From a bacterium (lineage in GTDB: Bacteria > Pseudomonadota > Alphaproteobacteria > SP197): 64,000 nt of DNA. Below the pieces are notes generated by a model. That model had not been told where the DNA came from. It ran no database searches and worked only from the letters and a program-made list of their open reading frames with translations. Numbering within the stretch: the first letter of the stretch is position 1; each line of letters opens with the position of its first letter. This document shows positions 48,488 through 56,800 of the stretch, in pieces. The DNA is taken from positions 15,202 to 79,201 of the forward strand of contig JAPPGE010000079.1 of assembly GCA_028821455.1 (NCBI GenBank), read 5' to 3'. The position numbers were made by a program, and so were the translations under genes.

Positions 48488-49243
48488 TCAACGGGCTTGC
48501 AGCACGAGAAACTCGTAGCCGTAGAACTCCGAATGGGCATGCCAGATGTCGATTTCGTGCTGACACTGATCCGCCAGTTCCTGTGCATCCGGGAGATCGC
48601 CATGACGCTCGCGGAATGCGCTGATGTTGTCCTGCAGCGGTCGATAGTAGTCGTCCCACCACGCCGAGTCGGAAAGCGGAAAGTGGCCCACAATCGTGTA
48701 GCCGCACGCTTCGACGGCTTGCAGGAGCGCGGACGTGCTGCGGATTGCCGGATACTCCCGGTTCCAGAACGCCGCGCACTCGGCTGGTGGTGAGGGTTTC
48801 CGCCAGCACGCCTCGCTCAGCGCGATGTGCCCGTTGGGTGACAGCAATCTCCGCCAGTCGCCAAGTCCCCTTTCGACCCCGACGTTGTAGATGGCGCCCT
48901 CGCACCAGATGAGGTCGAAGGATCCGTCGGCGAAATCCAGGCTGCGCATGTCAGCTACGCACGCCAGCAGCCGATCCTCGATGCCCAGTCTGCGGGCTTC
49001 GCGGTTCAGCGCATCGATGAACGGCGGATGGGTGTCGATCGCCACGATGCGCGCGGGCGACGATGCGGCCAGCACCAGTGTCTGGCCGCCCGTCCCGCAA
49101 CCGATGTCGAGAATGCGTGTCCGCGGACCGACATCCGGCACAAACCCGAGGGCGCGCCGCGTGTCCGCCGCGCTTCCCGGTCCCTGCCTGGGCAGGCCGC
49201 TGAACAGCTTGAAAAACAGCGCAGTGACCCGGTCTGGCGCCAT
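48488..49243 (-). CDS. Class I SAM-dependent methyltransferase
   Basis: This 251-residue protein has a Rossmann-type methyltransferase core: RILDIGCGTGGQTLVLA (motif I, about 43-59), VAIDTHPPF (motif II), FDLIWCEGAIYNVG (motif IV) and LSPNGHIALSE. The C-terminal half is rich in Trp, Tyr and His. The substrate is not evident; the closest style is the small-molecule methyltransferase_11/25 group. It faces a decayed fragment and a toxin-antitoxin pair, so it looks like cargo of a small accessory region. Confidence 0.8.
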   Translation of the reverse strand: MAPDRVTALFFKLFSGLPRQGPGSAADTRRALGFVPDVGPRTRILDIGCGTGGQTLVLAASSPARIVAIDTHPPFIDALNREARRLGIEDRLLACVADMRSLDFADGSFDLIWCEGAIYNVGVERGLGDWRRLLSPNGHIALSEACWRKPSPPAECAAFWNREYPAIRSTSALLQAVEACGYTIVGHFPLSDSAWWDDYYRPLQDNISAFRERHGDLPDAQELADQCQHEIDIWHAHSEFYGYEFLVLQAR

Positions 49244-49432
49244 ATCCCCTCAATTGTCACGTGCTTCATACCAGTGACCACGACGTTTCCCGATGTCGCG
49301 GCCAGCAACAAACTCGCCCCCTTGCGGTCGAGCGAATGACGGCCTTGTAGCGTCATCCTCCCCTGTTGTCGCCATCTGCCTGTAATCGCGCCCGGCGCCG
49401 GGATGTTGTGCCGCGGCGCGCGATCGGACACC

Positions 49433-49476
49433 TTGATGTCGCGGAGCGCAACTCGTAATGTAGCGACATGGCTACA
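49433..49476 (+). promoter_or_regulatory. Toxin-antitoxin promoter and operator-like palindrome
   Basis: TTGATG (49433-49438) and TAATGT (49456-49461) are 17 bases apart. The start point would fall on the ATG itself, six bases after the -10. A perfect inverted repeat TGTAGC-6-GCTACA (49459-49476) is centred on that ATG and overlaps the -10, as expected for autorepression by a Phd-type antitoxin. Confidence 0.6.
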
Positions 49477-49749
49477 AAAAAATATGCTCCCGCCGCAACC
49501 ATCACGACCGTGACCAGCCGCAACTTCAACCAGAATGTGGCAGGCGCGAAGAGAGCTGCGCTCTCGGGGCCGGTGTTCATCACCGATCGGGGCAAGCCCG
49601 CGCACGTGCTGCTCAGCATTGAGGACTACAGGCGGTTTTCCGGCCAGCATCGCAGTCTTGTCGATGCATTGTCGATGCCAGGACTGGCCGATATCGAATT
49701 CGATCCGCCACGCGCCCGTATCAGATCCCGTGAGATCGATCTTTCCTGA
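49468..49749 (+). CDS. Phd/YefM-type antitoxin
   Basis: This 93-residue antitoxin has an N-terminal Phd/YefM DNA-binding fold (TVTSRNFNQNVAGAKRAA, then GPVFITDRGKPAHVLLSIEDYRR, about 14-58) and a charged C-terminal tail that should wrap round the toxin. Its stop overlaps the toxin ATG as TGATG. No ribosome site is visible; the promoter predicts a leaderless message. A palindrome over the start codon is the likely operator. Confidence 0.88.
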   Translation: MATKKYAPAATITTVTSRNFNQNVAGAKRAALSGPVFITDRGKPAHVLLSIEDYRRFSGQHRSLVDALSMPGLADIEFDPPRARIRSREIDLS

Positions 49750-50171
49750 TGTTTCTGCTGGACACGAATGTGATATCCGAGCTGCGAAAGCTCGGGGACG
49801 ACAAGGCGAATGCCCGTGTCGCAGCATGGATCTCCAGGCAGGATGCGACACGATTCTACATTTCGGCACTCACGCTCATGGAACTGGAGATCGGCATTCT
49901 TCGCCTTGAGCGACGTGACGCCCGGCAAGGGGAACGCCTCCGGACATGGATGGACCGTCATGTCCTGCCGGAATTCCAGGAGCGCACGCTGCCGATCGAT
50001 TCCAACGTCGCCCTCAAGTGCGCTCACCTGCATGTGCCCGACCCGAAACCCGAACGGGACGCATTGATTGCCGCGACCGCAATAATCCACCGAATGACCG
50101 TGGTGACGGGAAATGTTGCCGACTTCGAGATCACCGGCGTCGAGGTCTTCGACCCCTGGTCAGGGAGATAG
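49749..50171 (+). CDS. VapC/FitB-type PIN-domain toxin
   Basis: This 140-residue PIN-domain ribonuclease has FLLDTNVISELRK (first acidic residue Asp5), LTLMELEIG (Glu), ERDALIAATA (Asp) and VTGNVADF (Asp), the complete four-acid active site. It pairs with the Phd-type antitoxin just upstream, with a one-base overlap. PIN toxins usually cut tRNA or rRNA; the target here is unknown. Confidence 0.9.
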   Translation: MFLLDTNVISELRKLGDDKANARVAAWISRQDATRFYISALTLMELEIGILRLERRDARQGERLRTWMDRHVLPEFQERTLPIDSNVALKCAHLHVPDPKPERDALIAATAIIHRMTVVTGNVADFEITGVEVFDPWSGR

Positions 50172-50224
50172 GCGGGACGCTCGCACCGCAACCGGAGCAG
50201 TGCGTGGCGCAAGGACAGGTGCTG

Positions 50225-51103
50225 TCAGCCGCGTCTGACTTCGGCGTCGAAGTCCTGCATGAGCGTGCGGCAAATGCGGCCTGGCTGGAAATGCCGGTCG
50301 CCGATCTGGCCGACCGGCGTGACTTCGGCGGCCGTGCCCGTGATGAAGACCTCCGTCGCCTGCCCGAGGTCGTCGTCGGTGAGGTGGCGTTCGACAACCT
50401 CGATTCCCTGGCGTTGCGCCAGGGCAATCACCGAGCGACGGGTGATGCCGTCAAGGAAACAGTCAGGCGTCGGGGTGTGGATCTTGTCATCGATCACCAG
50501 GAACAGGTTGGCGCCGGTCGCTTCGGCCAGGAACCCGCGGTAGTCGTACATCAGCGCGTCGTCGAACCCCTCGCGCTCGGCCTTATGCTTGGCGAGCGTG
50601 CAGATCATGTAGAGACCGGCGGCCTTGGCATGCACCGGAGCGGTGTCGGGGGCTGGCCGGCGCCAATCGGAAATGGCGAGGCGGATACCGCGCATGCGTG
50701 CCTCCTCGGAGAAGTAGCTCGGCCACTCCCACGCGGCTATCGCCACGTGGATGGTGTTCTGTTGAGCCGACACGCCCATCATCTCGCTGCCGCGCCAGGC
50801 CACCGGCCGCACGTAGCCATCGACAATGCCGTTGGCGCGGAGCACCTCGTAACGGGCTGCTTCCAGAGTCTCGATCGAATAGGGGAGATCGAATCCCATG
50901 ATGTTGGCAGAGCGCAGAAGACGCTCTCCATGCTCGCGCGCATGAAAGATCCTGCCGCCATAGCAGCGTTCGCCCTCGAACACGCTGCTTGCGTAGTGAA
51001 GTCCGTGGGTCAGGACATGGACCCTGGCGTCACGCCAGTCGATCAGCCTGCCGTCAAACCAGATCGTGCCGTCCCTGTCGTCGAACGGGATGAGTTCAGC
51101 CAT
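50225..51103 (-). CDS. ilvE: Branched-chain amino acid aminotransferase (class IV)
   Basis: This 292-residue PLP enzyme of fold type IV interconverts branched-chain amino acids and their 2-oxo acids. Marks are HGLHYASSVFEGERCY, RPVAWRGSEMMG, the PLP-Lys segment VHAKAAGLYM, and DGITRRSVIALAQRQGI with EVFITGTAAEVTPV. It is close in type to the IlvE found beside petP-petR in other alphaproteobacteria. The ATG at 51103 has AGAGGAG very close to it. It is divergent from the MarR gene. Confidence 0.92.
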   Translation of the reverse strand: MAELIPFDDRDGTIWFDGRLIDWRDARVHVLTHGLHYASSVFEGERCYGGRIFHAREHGERLLRSANIMGFDLPYSIETLEAARYEVLRANGIVDGYVRPVAWRGSEMMGVSAQQNTIHVAIAAWEWPSYFSEEARMRGIRLAISDWRRPAPDTAPVHAKAAGLYMICTLAKHKAEREGFDDALMYDYRGFLAEATGANLFLVIDDKIHTPTPDCFLDGITRRSVIALAQRQGIEVVERHLTDDDLGQATEVFITGTAAEVTPVGQIGDRHFQPGRICRTLMQDFDAEVRRG

Positions 51104-51152
51104 GGCTCCTCTTTGACTGGGGGGAATTTCTGCCGCCTGCCGTTGCAACCCC

Positions 51153-51199
51153 TTGTCCCGGTAGACCGGTTCGTCATATATGTCAATATGGCTGACATA
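51153..51199 (+). promoter_or_regulatory. MarR-gene promoter and operator-like palindrome
   Basis: TTGTCC (51153-51158) and ATATAT (51176-51181) are 17 bases apart, which puts the start point on the ATG at 51188. A perfect inverted repeat TATGTCA-7-TGACATA (51179-51199) spans the start codon. The architecture predicts a leaderless message and autorepression by the MarR protein. Confidence 0.5.
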
Positions 51200-51649
51200 A
51201 CACGCGGACCGAATCCCCTGTTCCTGCGCGACGCCGATCTGCGCGAAGGGATCGAGATGCTGTATTTCGCCTACCGCGACTTCACCGCCAGGCCCGACGC
51301 CATTCTCGCCGAACACGGGCTGGGACGTGCCCATCACAGGGTCATCTACTTCGTCGGCCGCCATCCGGGAATGACCGTCAAGGATCTTCTCGCCATCCTG
51401 AAGATCACCAAACAGAGTCTGGCTCGGGTGCTTCGCAAGGTCGTGGCCAAGGGATTCGTCGAGCAGCGGCATTGCCAGGAAGACCGCCGGAGGCGCCTCC
51501 TCTACCTCACCGAACGGGGAATCGAGCTCGAGGCACAGCTGACGGCCGACCAGCGTGCCCGTATCGCCAAGGCGTGGCGGGAGGCGGGGCCCGATGCGGT
51601 CGCCGGATATCGCCGCGTGCTCGGCGGCATCATCGACGACGGCGGGTGA
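51188..51649 (+). CDS. petP: MarR-family regulator, PetP-like
   Basis: This 153-residue winged-helix protein has the MarR fold: LGRAHHRVIYFVGRHPGMTVKDLLAILKITKQSLARVL (recognition helix about 65-80) followed by the wing RRRRLLYLTERG. It lies directly before an OmpR-type regulator with a TGATG overlap, and divergent from ilvE. This is the petP-petR arrangement first described in Rhodobacter, where PetR is important for cytochrome bc1 expression. The name rests on context and is moderately sure. No ribosome site precedes the ATG. Confidence 0.8.
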   Translation: MADITRGPNPLFLRDADLREGIEMLYFAYRDFTARPDAILAEHGLGRAHHRVIYFVGRHPGMTVKDLLAILKITKQSLARVLRKVVAKGFVEQRHCQEDRRRRLLYLTERGIELEAQLTADQRARIAKAWREAGPDAVAGYRRVLGGIIDDGG

Positions 51650-52326
51650 TGAACCCGGACGGTCCCCACATCCTCGTTATCGATGACGACCGGCGCCTGC
51701 GGGCGCGCCTGCAGAAGTACCTCATGGCCCAGGGTTTCCTGGTGAGCACGGCGAGCAGCGCCGCCGACGCCGAGGCCAAGCTGAAGTCGCTGGTCTTCGA
51801 TCTCCTGATCGTCGATGTCATGATGCCCGGCGAGGATGGCATGAGCTTCACCCGCCGCATCAGGCCGGGCGCGGGAATTCCGATCATCATGCTCACCGCC
51901 CGCGACATGGTCGATGACCGCGTGGCCGGACTCGAGGTCGGTGCGGACGACTATCTCTCCAAGCCATTCGAGCCGCGTGAACTCGTGCTGCGCATGCGCA
52001 ACGCCCTGCGTCTCGTCCCGCCGCCCCCGGAAAAGTCCGGTGTCCTCGCCTTCGGGCCCTTCACCTTCGACCGGGGTCGTCTCGAACTCTCCCGTGACGG
52101 TCGCCCGGTGCCGCTGACCGACAGCGAAACTTCCCTGCTCGGAGTCTTCGCCGGATCACCTGGCGTCACCATGTCGCGTTTCCGGCTGGCCCAGAAAACC
52201 ACCACCGCCGAACGCACGATCGACGTGCAGGTGTCCCGCCTGCGGCGCAAGATCGAGCACAACCCGGGCGAGCCGCAGTTTCTCAGGACCATTCGCGGCA
52301 AGGGCTACGTCCTGGTGACGTCATGA
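51649..52326 (+). CDS. petR: OmpR-family response regulator, PetR-like
   Basis: This 225-residue regulator has a receiver domain (about 7-120) with acidic pocket DDD, phosphorylation site IVDVMMPGEDG, TARD and KPF (Lys switch). A winged-helix OmpR domain follows, with TTTAERTIDVQVSRLRRKIE and the wing FLRTIRGKGYVLV. The start overlaps the MarR stop (TGATG), and its end overlaps the kinase start by four bases, so the three genes form a signalling operon. Confidence 0.9.
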   Translation: MNPDGPHILVIDDDRRLRARLQKYLMAQGFLVSTASSAADAEAKLKSLVFDLLIVDVMMPGEDGMSFTRRIRPGAGIPIIMLTARDMVDDRVAGLEVGADDYLSKPFEPRELVLRMRNALRLVPPPPEKSGVLAFGPFTFDRGRLELSRDGRPVPLTDSETSLLGVFAGSPGVTMSRFRLAQKTTTAERTIDVQVSRLRRKIEHNPGEPQFLRTIRGKGYVLVTS

Positions 52327-53603
52327 GGCGCTGGCTCCCGAAGTCCATTTTCATCCGCTCCCTGCTCATCGTTCTGGTGCCGCTCGTCATCCTCCAGATC
52401 GTCCTCGCCATCGTCTTCTACGAGAGGCACTGGGAGAACGTTACACAGTATCTCACGGCCGCCGTGGCCGGTGAGATCGACGCGCTGATCTGGATGTACA
52501 ACAGTCCCGATGTCGACGAAGCCGTCGTCATCGGTGAGAGCTTCTTTCAGCTTTCCTCGCATTTCGTGCCCGGTGGCAGACTGCCGGAAAGGACTCTCGC
52601 CCGCAGGCCGACGCGGGTCGAACGGCACCTCACGCAGGCGCTCGGCGGGCTTTCCACGCCCTTTGCCATCGACACCACCCGGTCGCCCGACACCATTGTC
52701 AGCATCGAGTTGCCGGACGGCCTGCTGGTGATCACCATCCCGAAGAAGCGCATGGAAAGCCGGACAACGGACCTCTTCATCTACTGGATGCTGGGGACCT
52801 CCCTGGCGCTCACCCTCATCGCCGCCTACTTCGTGCGCCAGCAGATCCGCCCGATCAACCGGCTCGCCAGGGCTGCCGAACAATTCGGGCGCGGTATCAT
52901 CGACGTCAGTTTCAAACCCTCTGGCGCCGCCGAGGTGCGCCGGGCCGCCCATGCATTTCTGGCCATGCGCGAACGGATTCGCCGGCAGATCCAGCAGCGT
53001 ACAATCATGCTGGCCTCGGTCAGCCACGACCTGCGCAGTCCCCTGACGCGCATGAAGCTTGAACTTGCCCTCCTCGGCGACAACGAGGAGGTGGCGAACC
53101 TGAAGCGTGACATCGAGGAAATGGAGCACATGATCGATGTCTACCTCGCCTTTGCGAGAGGTCAGGGGGAGGAGGAATCCGGGGACTTCGATCTCACCAC
53201 GGTGATCCACGAAGTGGCATCGGAGGCTCCGTCCCCCGTTGAGGTCCGGGTGACGGAGTCCCTGCCGTTTGTGGGCCGGCAGGGGGCCATGAAGCGCTGC
53301 CTCACCAACATCGTCGACAACGCCTGTCGCTACGGACGCCGGACCGTTCTGGAGGGGCGCGCCGGGGACGGCGCCATCATCGTCACCCTTGACGATGATG
53401 GCCCGGGTATCCCTGAAGCCTTCCGGCAAGAGGCCGTCCAACCCTTCGTCAGGCTCGACTCCTCCCGAGACCCCAATCTGAGTGGCGGTGGTCTGGGCCT
53501 CACCATCACCAGCGACATCGTCAGGGGCCATGGCGGCGACATCGTTCTTGCCAGCTCACCACTCGGCGGCCTCCGGGTCCAGATCACGCTGCCGAGCAAC
53601 TGA
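52323..53603 (+). CDS. Sensor histidine kinase of the EnvZ type
   Basis: This 426-residue inner-membrane kinase has a first membrane helix (about 10-32), a periplasmic sensor of about 115 residues, and a second helix (about 148-168). HAMP follows (RQQIRPINRLARAAEQFGRG), then the H-box ASVSHDLRSPLTRMKLEL, and the HATPase domain with N-box DNACRYG, DDGPGIP and GGGLGLTI. It is coupled to the PetR-like regulator, its evident partner. The signal is unknown. It converges with the carotenoid oxygenase gene, with 44 bases between. Confidence 0.92.
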   Translation: MRRWLPKSIFIRSLLIVLVPLVILQIVLAIVFYERHWENVTQYLTAAVAGEIDALIWMYNSPDVDEAVVIGESFFQLSSHFVPGGRLPERTLARRPTRVERHLTQALGGLSTPFAIDTTRSPDTIVSIELPDGLLVITIPKKRMESRTTDLFIYWMLGTSLALTLIAAYFVRQQIRPINRLARAAEQFGRGIIDVSFKPSGAAEVRRAAHAFLAMRERIRRQIQQRTIMLASVSHDLRSPLTRMKLELALLGDNEEVANLKRDIEEMEHMIDVYLAFARGQGEEESGDFDLTTVIHEVASEAPSPVEVRVTESLPFVGRQGAMKRCLTNIVDNACRYGRRTVLEGRAGDGAIIVTLDDDGPGIPEAFRQEAVQPFVRLDSSRDPNLSGGGLGLTITSDIVRGHGGDIVLASSPLGGLRVQITLPSN

Positions 53604-53647
53604 CAGGGTGTCGCGGAAGCGCTTTGGTGTCATCCCCTGCGCCCGGG

Positions 53648-55135
53648 TCATGCAGGGCTGAACTGCCCGTGGAATCCGAGCGGCAGCGGGAACGGGAGCC
53701 ATGCCTGCGCCAGCGGACCGTCCGCCACACCTCTTGCATCGAACACGGCCACTCCGCTCCTCGCCGTCGAACTGTCAAGGAAAGAACCGATGAGCCAGCC
53801 GTCATCCTCCTTCGTCGCCTGCTGAAAGGGGATGAAGAGGTGTTCTTCAATCTGGATTCCCTTGCCAGGATCGAAGCGTTCCAGGCGACCCGATTCAAGA
53901 TCCCGCTTCTCGAGCGCTCCAGGCAACCAGGCGGGGGTGCCTGACGTCGAGGAGACGCTGTAGAGATAGCGGTGACGCAGCGACACCCTTGCCGGATTGA
54001 TTGTCGGGAAATCACCGCCGCCATCATCTCCGGCTATCGCGAAGGAACCGTCGGGGCGGAGCACGATCCTGGCGAAGCGCGGCACCGACGCTTCGACAAG
54101 GAGTCCGTCCATGACCTCGGTGAAGGCGTCCTCGAGAAGCGAGGGATCATCGGCAAGGAAGAAGTCGAAGTGGATGGTTCCGTCGTCCTCATTCCAGCCG
54201 TTGCCATGATGGAAGCCGAAAGCCGCCGGAAGCTGGATCCAGCGCCTGGCGGAGAAGTCGTCCTTGCGCACCACGAGGACGCGCGAGCCGAGTTCGGGCT
54301 TCCATGCATGGCTTTCGAGATAGGTGCCCTCGATCTGCGGATCATGGACAAAGGGCGGGATGACGATGACAAGAAAGTCCCGTGTGACCACGAAATCGTG
54401 CACGAATCCCGGTTGTTCCAGCGGAACCACCTCTGCCCTGACAGCCGCTCCGTTCCCCGGGATGTGGTAGAGCACCAACGCCCCGTAGGGAACGGAGACA
54501 AGACCGAAGGCCCACAATGTGCCGTCCGGCTCGACCTTGGGATGGGCGGTGAACGGCAGTCCTTCAAGTCCCTTGCCCCATGACTTGAAGGCCTCCCAGG
54601 AAAGGGACTCGCGGTCAATGATGCTCGCTGATCCACCTTCCCAGAGTGCCAGCAATTCACCCCGGTGATCGAGAAGCGCCGTGTTGGCAACATTCATGTC
54701 ATCGGCACGGCGTACCGGACGAGCCCCCTCGGGACGGGTGGCGAAGGCAGGCAGCAGGCGCTTTCCTTCCCGGTCCTCGAGGGTGAGTTTCGGTGTCTCG
54801 AGCATGCGTCCGCGATGGGTGATGCCGCTGCCGTCGAGACGGAACTCCTGGATCATGCCGTCAGCATCGAACCAGTGGCGGTAGCGCAGGCCGTGACGGG
54901 AGTGAGCAGCCGGACCGATACGCCGGAACGTTCCCTGGAGGTCAGCGGGCCACGTGCCCTCGATCTCCAGCGGCCGCGATTCGAAGTAGTCGACGGGCGG
55001 CGTTGCCCAGCCCAGCAACCGGCCGTCCCCGGCAAGAGCGGCGTCGAAGAAGTCTTCCCGTTGCGAGGCGCTGAGCGGGCCGGGAAGAAGCGAGGCGGCT
55101 CCGGTCATGGCCAGAATACTCCTGCGGTCATGCAT
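53648..55135 (-). CDS. Carotenoid oxygenase (carotenoid/stilbene cleavage family) with a Tat-like signal
   Basis: This 495-residue seven-bladed-propeller iron enzyme cleaves a carbon-carbon double bond of carotenoids, apocarotenoids or lignostilbenes. The four iron His are visible: TAHPK (His198), GFVHDF (His246), GFHHGNGW (His309 or 310) and LGFHGQF (His489). The N-terminus DRRSILAM followed by a hydrophobic AlaGlyLeu-rich stretch looks like a twin-arginine signal, so export is likely, which is unusual for a carotenoid-cleaving enzyme. ATG 55135 has TGAGGGGG five bases before it; the open frame further upstream is spurious. The DUF2141 gene is ten bases upstream in the same direction. Confidence 0.85.
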   Translation of the reverse strand: MHDRRSILAMTGAASLLPGPLSASQREDFFDAALAGDGRLLGWATPPVDYFESRPLEIEGTWPADLQGTFRRIGPAAHSRHGLRYRHWFDADGMIQEFRLDGSGITHRGRMLETPKLTLEDREGKRLLPAFATRPEGARPVRRADDMNVANTALLDHRGELLALWEGGSASIIDRESLSWEAFKSWGKGLEGLPFTAHPKVEPDGTLWAFGLVSVPYGALVLYHIPGNGAAVRAEVVPLEQPGFVHDFVVTRDFLVIVIPPFVHDPQIEGTYLESHAWKPELGSRVLVVRKDDFSARRWIQLPAAFGFHHGNGWNEDDGTIHFDFFLADDPSLLEDAFTEVMDGLLVEASVPRFARIVLRPDGSFAIAGDDGGGDFPTINPARVSLRHRYLYSVSSTSGTPAWLPGALEKRDLESGRLERFDPGKGIQIEEHLFIPFQQATKEDDGWLIGSFLDSSTARSGVAVFDARGVADGPLAQAWLPFPLPLGFHGQFSPA

Positions 55136-55145
55136 GATCGCCCCC

Positions 55146-55574
55146 TCAGTAGCGCAGCGTGATAACGGCATGGACAGGCTCGTCGCCAATGACCACGCTG
55201 GCATCGTCAAAGTCGGGCGGTCCCATGAGACCGCTGGCGTCATTGGAGAAGCCGTAGCCCTCCGTTGGCACGCCAAGGAGGTTGGCATCGAGTACGCCAT
55301 CGTCATTCTCGTCATGCATGACGGAAACGGCATAGCGGCCTTCGGCAAGCTCCGGAAACACCAGGCTGAGCGTACCGGCGACCGCATTCATCCACACGCC
55401 TGCCACGGCGCCCCGGTCATCGGGAAAGCTGATGTCGGCGCGCTCCTGGTGCAGGGCCAGAAGAACACGCCCGTCACTGGAGCGGATTCCGGTCACATCG
55501 ATGGCCAGTTCTCCTGCGATCGCGGGAGCGTGAAATCCGAGGATCGCAACGGCGAGTGTCGTCAGTCGTTTCAT
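55146..55574 (-). CDS. DUF2141 secreted protein
   Basis: This 142-residue protein has a Sec signal peptide (about 1-20, cleavage after APAIA) and a beta-sandwich DUF2141 domain with the family pattern VLLALHQERADI, LSLVFPELAEGRYAVSVMHDENDDGVLDANLLGVPTEGYGFSNDA. Members are periplasmic and of unknown function. In other bacteria they are often found with carotenoid-related genes, which agrees with the carotenoid oxygenase directly downstream. It is divergent from a membrane LytTR regulator. Confidence 0.85.
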   Translation of the reverse strand: MKRLTTLAVAILGFHAPAIAGELAIDVTGIRSSDGRVLLALHQERADISFPDDRGAVAGVWMNAVAGTLSLVFPELAEGRYAVSVMHDENDDGVLDANLLGVPTEGYGFSNDASGLMGPPDFDDASVVIGDEPVHAVITLRY

Positions 55575-55672
55575 GATGAATTGGCTCCTGTCGGTTGAAA
55601 CGCCGCCGCCATTTCGGCACGGTCCTCCAGAGCTTCAATCGCCATTGCGTGAAAGGCAGGAATCCTTCGCCG

Positions 55673-56449
55673 ATGAATGTCACGTTGCCGTTCGCGTCAC
55701 GCGAATCGACACGGCGCCTGCGCCGCCACCTCATCGCTGTGGTGCTGGCGATCGCTGTCTTTTCGTGGCTTGGCCCCTTCGGCACGGCCACCCGCCTCGA
55801 GCCGGGAATCCTGGTGGCCTATTGGGCCGTGGCCATTGCCGGCAACTGGCTGATTGCGATGACGACCGTCCCCTTCGCCATTCGCCTCTTCCTGCAGGCG
55901 GGCAAGCCCGCCCTTGCCGGCATTGCAGCAGGCTCGGTGATCGCGGCCCTGCCCGGTACGGGCATCGTATGGATTCTCGAATGGGGGCTCGCCGGATCCA
56001 GGGCATCGGCGACCATGCTGACATGGCTCTACGCCTGTGTGGTGATGGTCCACCTTGTGTTGTCGTTCCTCGCCTGGCACTTCGTCGAATTGCCCTTGCA
56101 GGAGCGCGAAGAGAGCGCCACGCCTTCTCCGCCTGTCCGGTCGCCCTTCCTGTCGCGCCTGCCAGCCCGCCTGGGTGAGGATCTGCTTCATCTCCACATG
56201 CAGGATCACTATGTCGAGGCGGCAACCGCGAAGGGACGCGAACTCGTGCTGCTGCGTTTCCGTGACGCCCTGCGCGAGGTGGAGGACCTTGACGGCATGC
56301 AGGTCCATCGTTCCCACTGGGTTGCGCGGGATGCCGTCAGTCGTGTGGTGCGGCGTGACGGCCGCGTCTTTCTGGAACTCAGCAATGGCACCAGGGTGCC
56401 GGTCAGCCGCTCATTCCAGCCGGCCTTGCGGGAAAACGGCTGGTTGTAG
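55673..56449 (+). CDS. Membrane protein with a C-terminal LytTR DNA-binding domain
   Basis: This 258-residue protein has four hydrophobic segments (about 20-37, 45-65, 80-105, 117-140) and then a LytTR domain (about 165-255), with YVEAATAKGRELVLLRFRDALREV and the conserved HRSHWVARDAV and SNGTRVPVSRSF. Such membrane-bound LytTR proteins without a kinase partner are one-component regulators. It is divergent, 98 bases away, from the DUF2141-carotenoid oxygenase pair, its likely target. Its stop is six bases from the csaA stop. Confidence 0.85.
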   Translation: MNVTLPFASRESTRRLRRHLIAVVLAIAVFSWLGPFGTATRLEPGILVAYWAVAIAGNWLIAMTTVPFAIRLFLQAGKPALAGIAAGSVIAALPGTGIVWILEWGLAGSRASATMLTWLYACVVMVHLVLSFLAWHFVELPLQEREESATPSPPVRSPFLSRLPARLGEDLLHLHMQDHYVEAATAKGRELVLLRFRDALREVEDLDGMQVHRSHWVARDAVSRVVRRDGRVFLELSNGTRVPVSRSFQPALRENGWL

Positions 56450-56455
56450 AAGGAC

Positions 56456-56800
56456 CTAGGCGAGTCGGGCTCCGTCAGGGACTCTGCTGTCGGGAGAGAT
56501 GAGCACGATGGCGCCATCGTGATCGGCAAATCCCAGGGTGAGGACCTCCGACATGAAGGGTCCGATCTGGCGCGGCGCGAAATTGACCACGGCGACGACC
56601 TGACGGCCGACCAGACCATCGGCCGAATAGCGGTCAGTGACCTGCGCCGAACTCTTGCGTGTGCCGATGTTCTCCCCGAAATCGATCCACAGCTTCAAAG
56701 CCGGTTTGCGGGCCTCGGGAAAGGGCTCGGCACGGATCACTGTGCCCGCCCGCACATCGACTTCCAGGAACGTGTCGAACGGAATGATGGAAGTGCTCAC
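56456..56800 (-). CDS. csaA: CsaA, tRNA-binding-domain chaperone-like protein
   Basis: This 114-residue protein consists of one OB-fold tRNA-binding domain, with VDVRAGTVIRAEPFPEARKPALKLWIDFG, QVVAVVNFAPRQIGPFMSEVLTLG and the closing DSRVPDGARLA. CsaA is a homodimer reported to bind tRNA and to have secretion-related chaperone activity. It overlaps the TetR-like gene upstream by four bases, so the two are probably co-expressed. Confidence 0.92.
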   Translation of the reverse strand: MSTSIIPFDTFLEVDVRAGTVIRAEPFPEARKPALKLWIDFGENIGTRKSSAQVTDRYSADGLVGRQVVAVVNFAPRQIGPFMSEVLTLGFADHDGAIVLISPDSRVPDGARLA

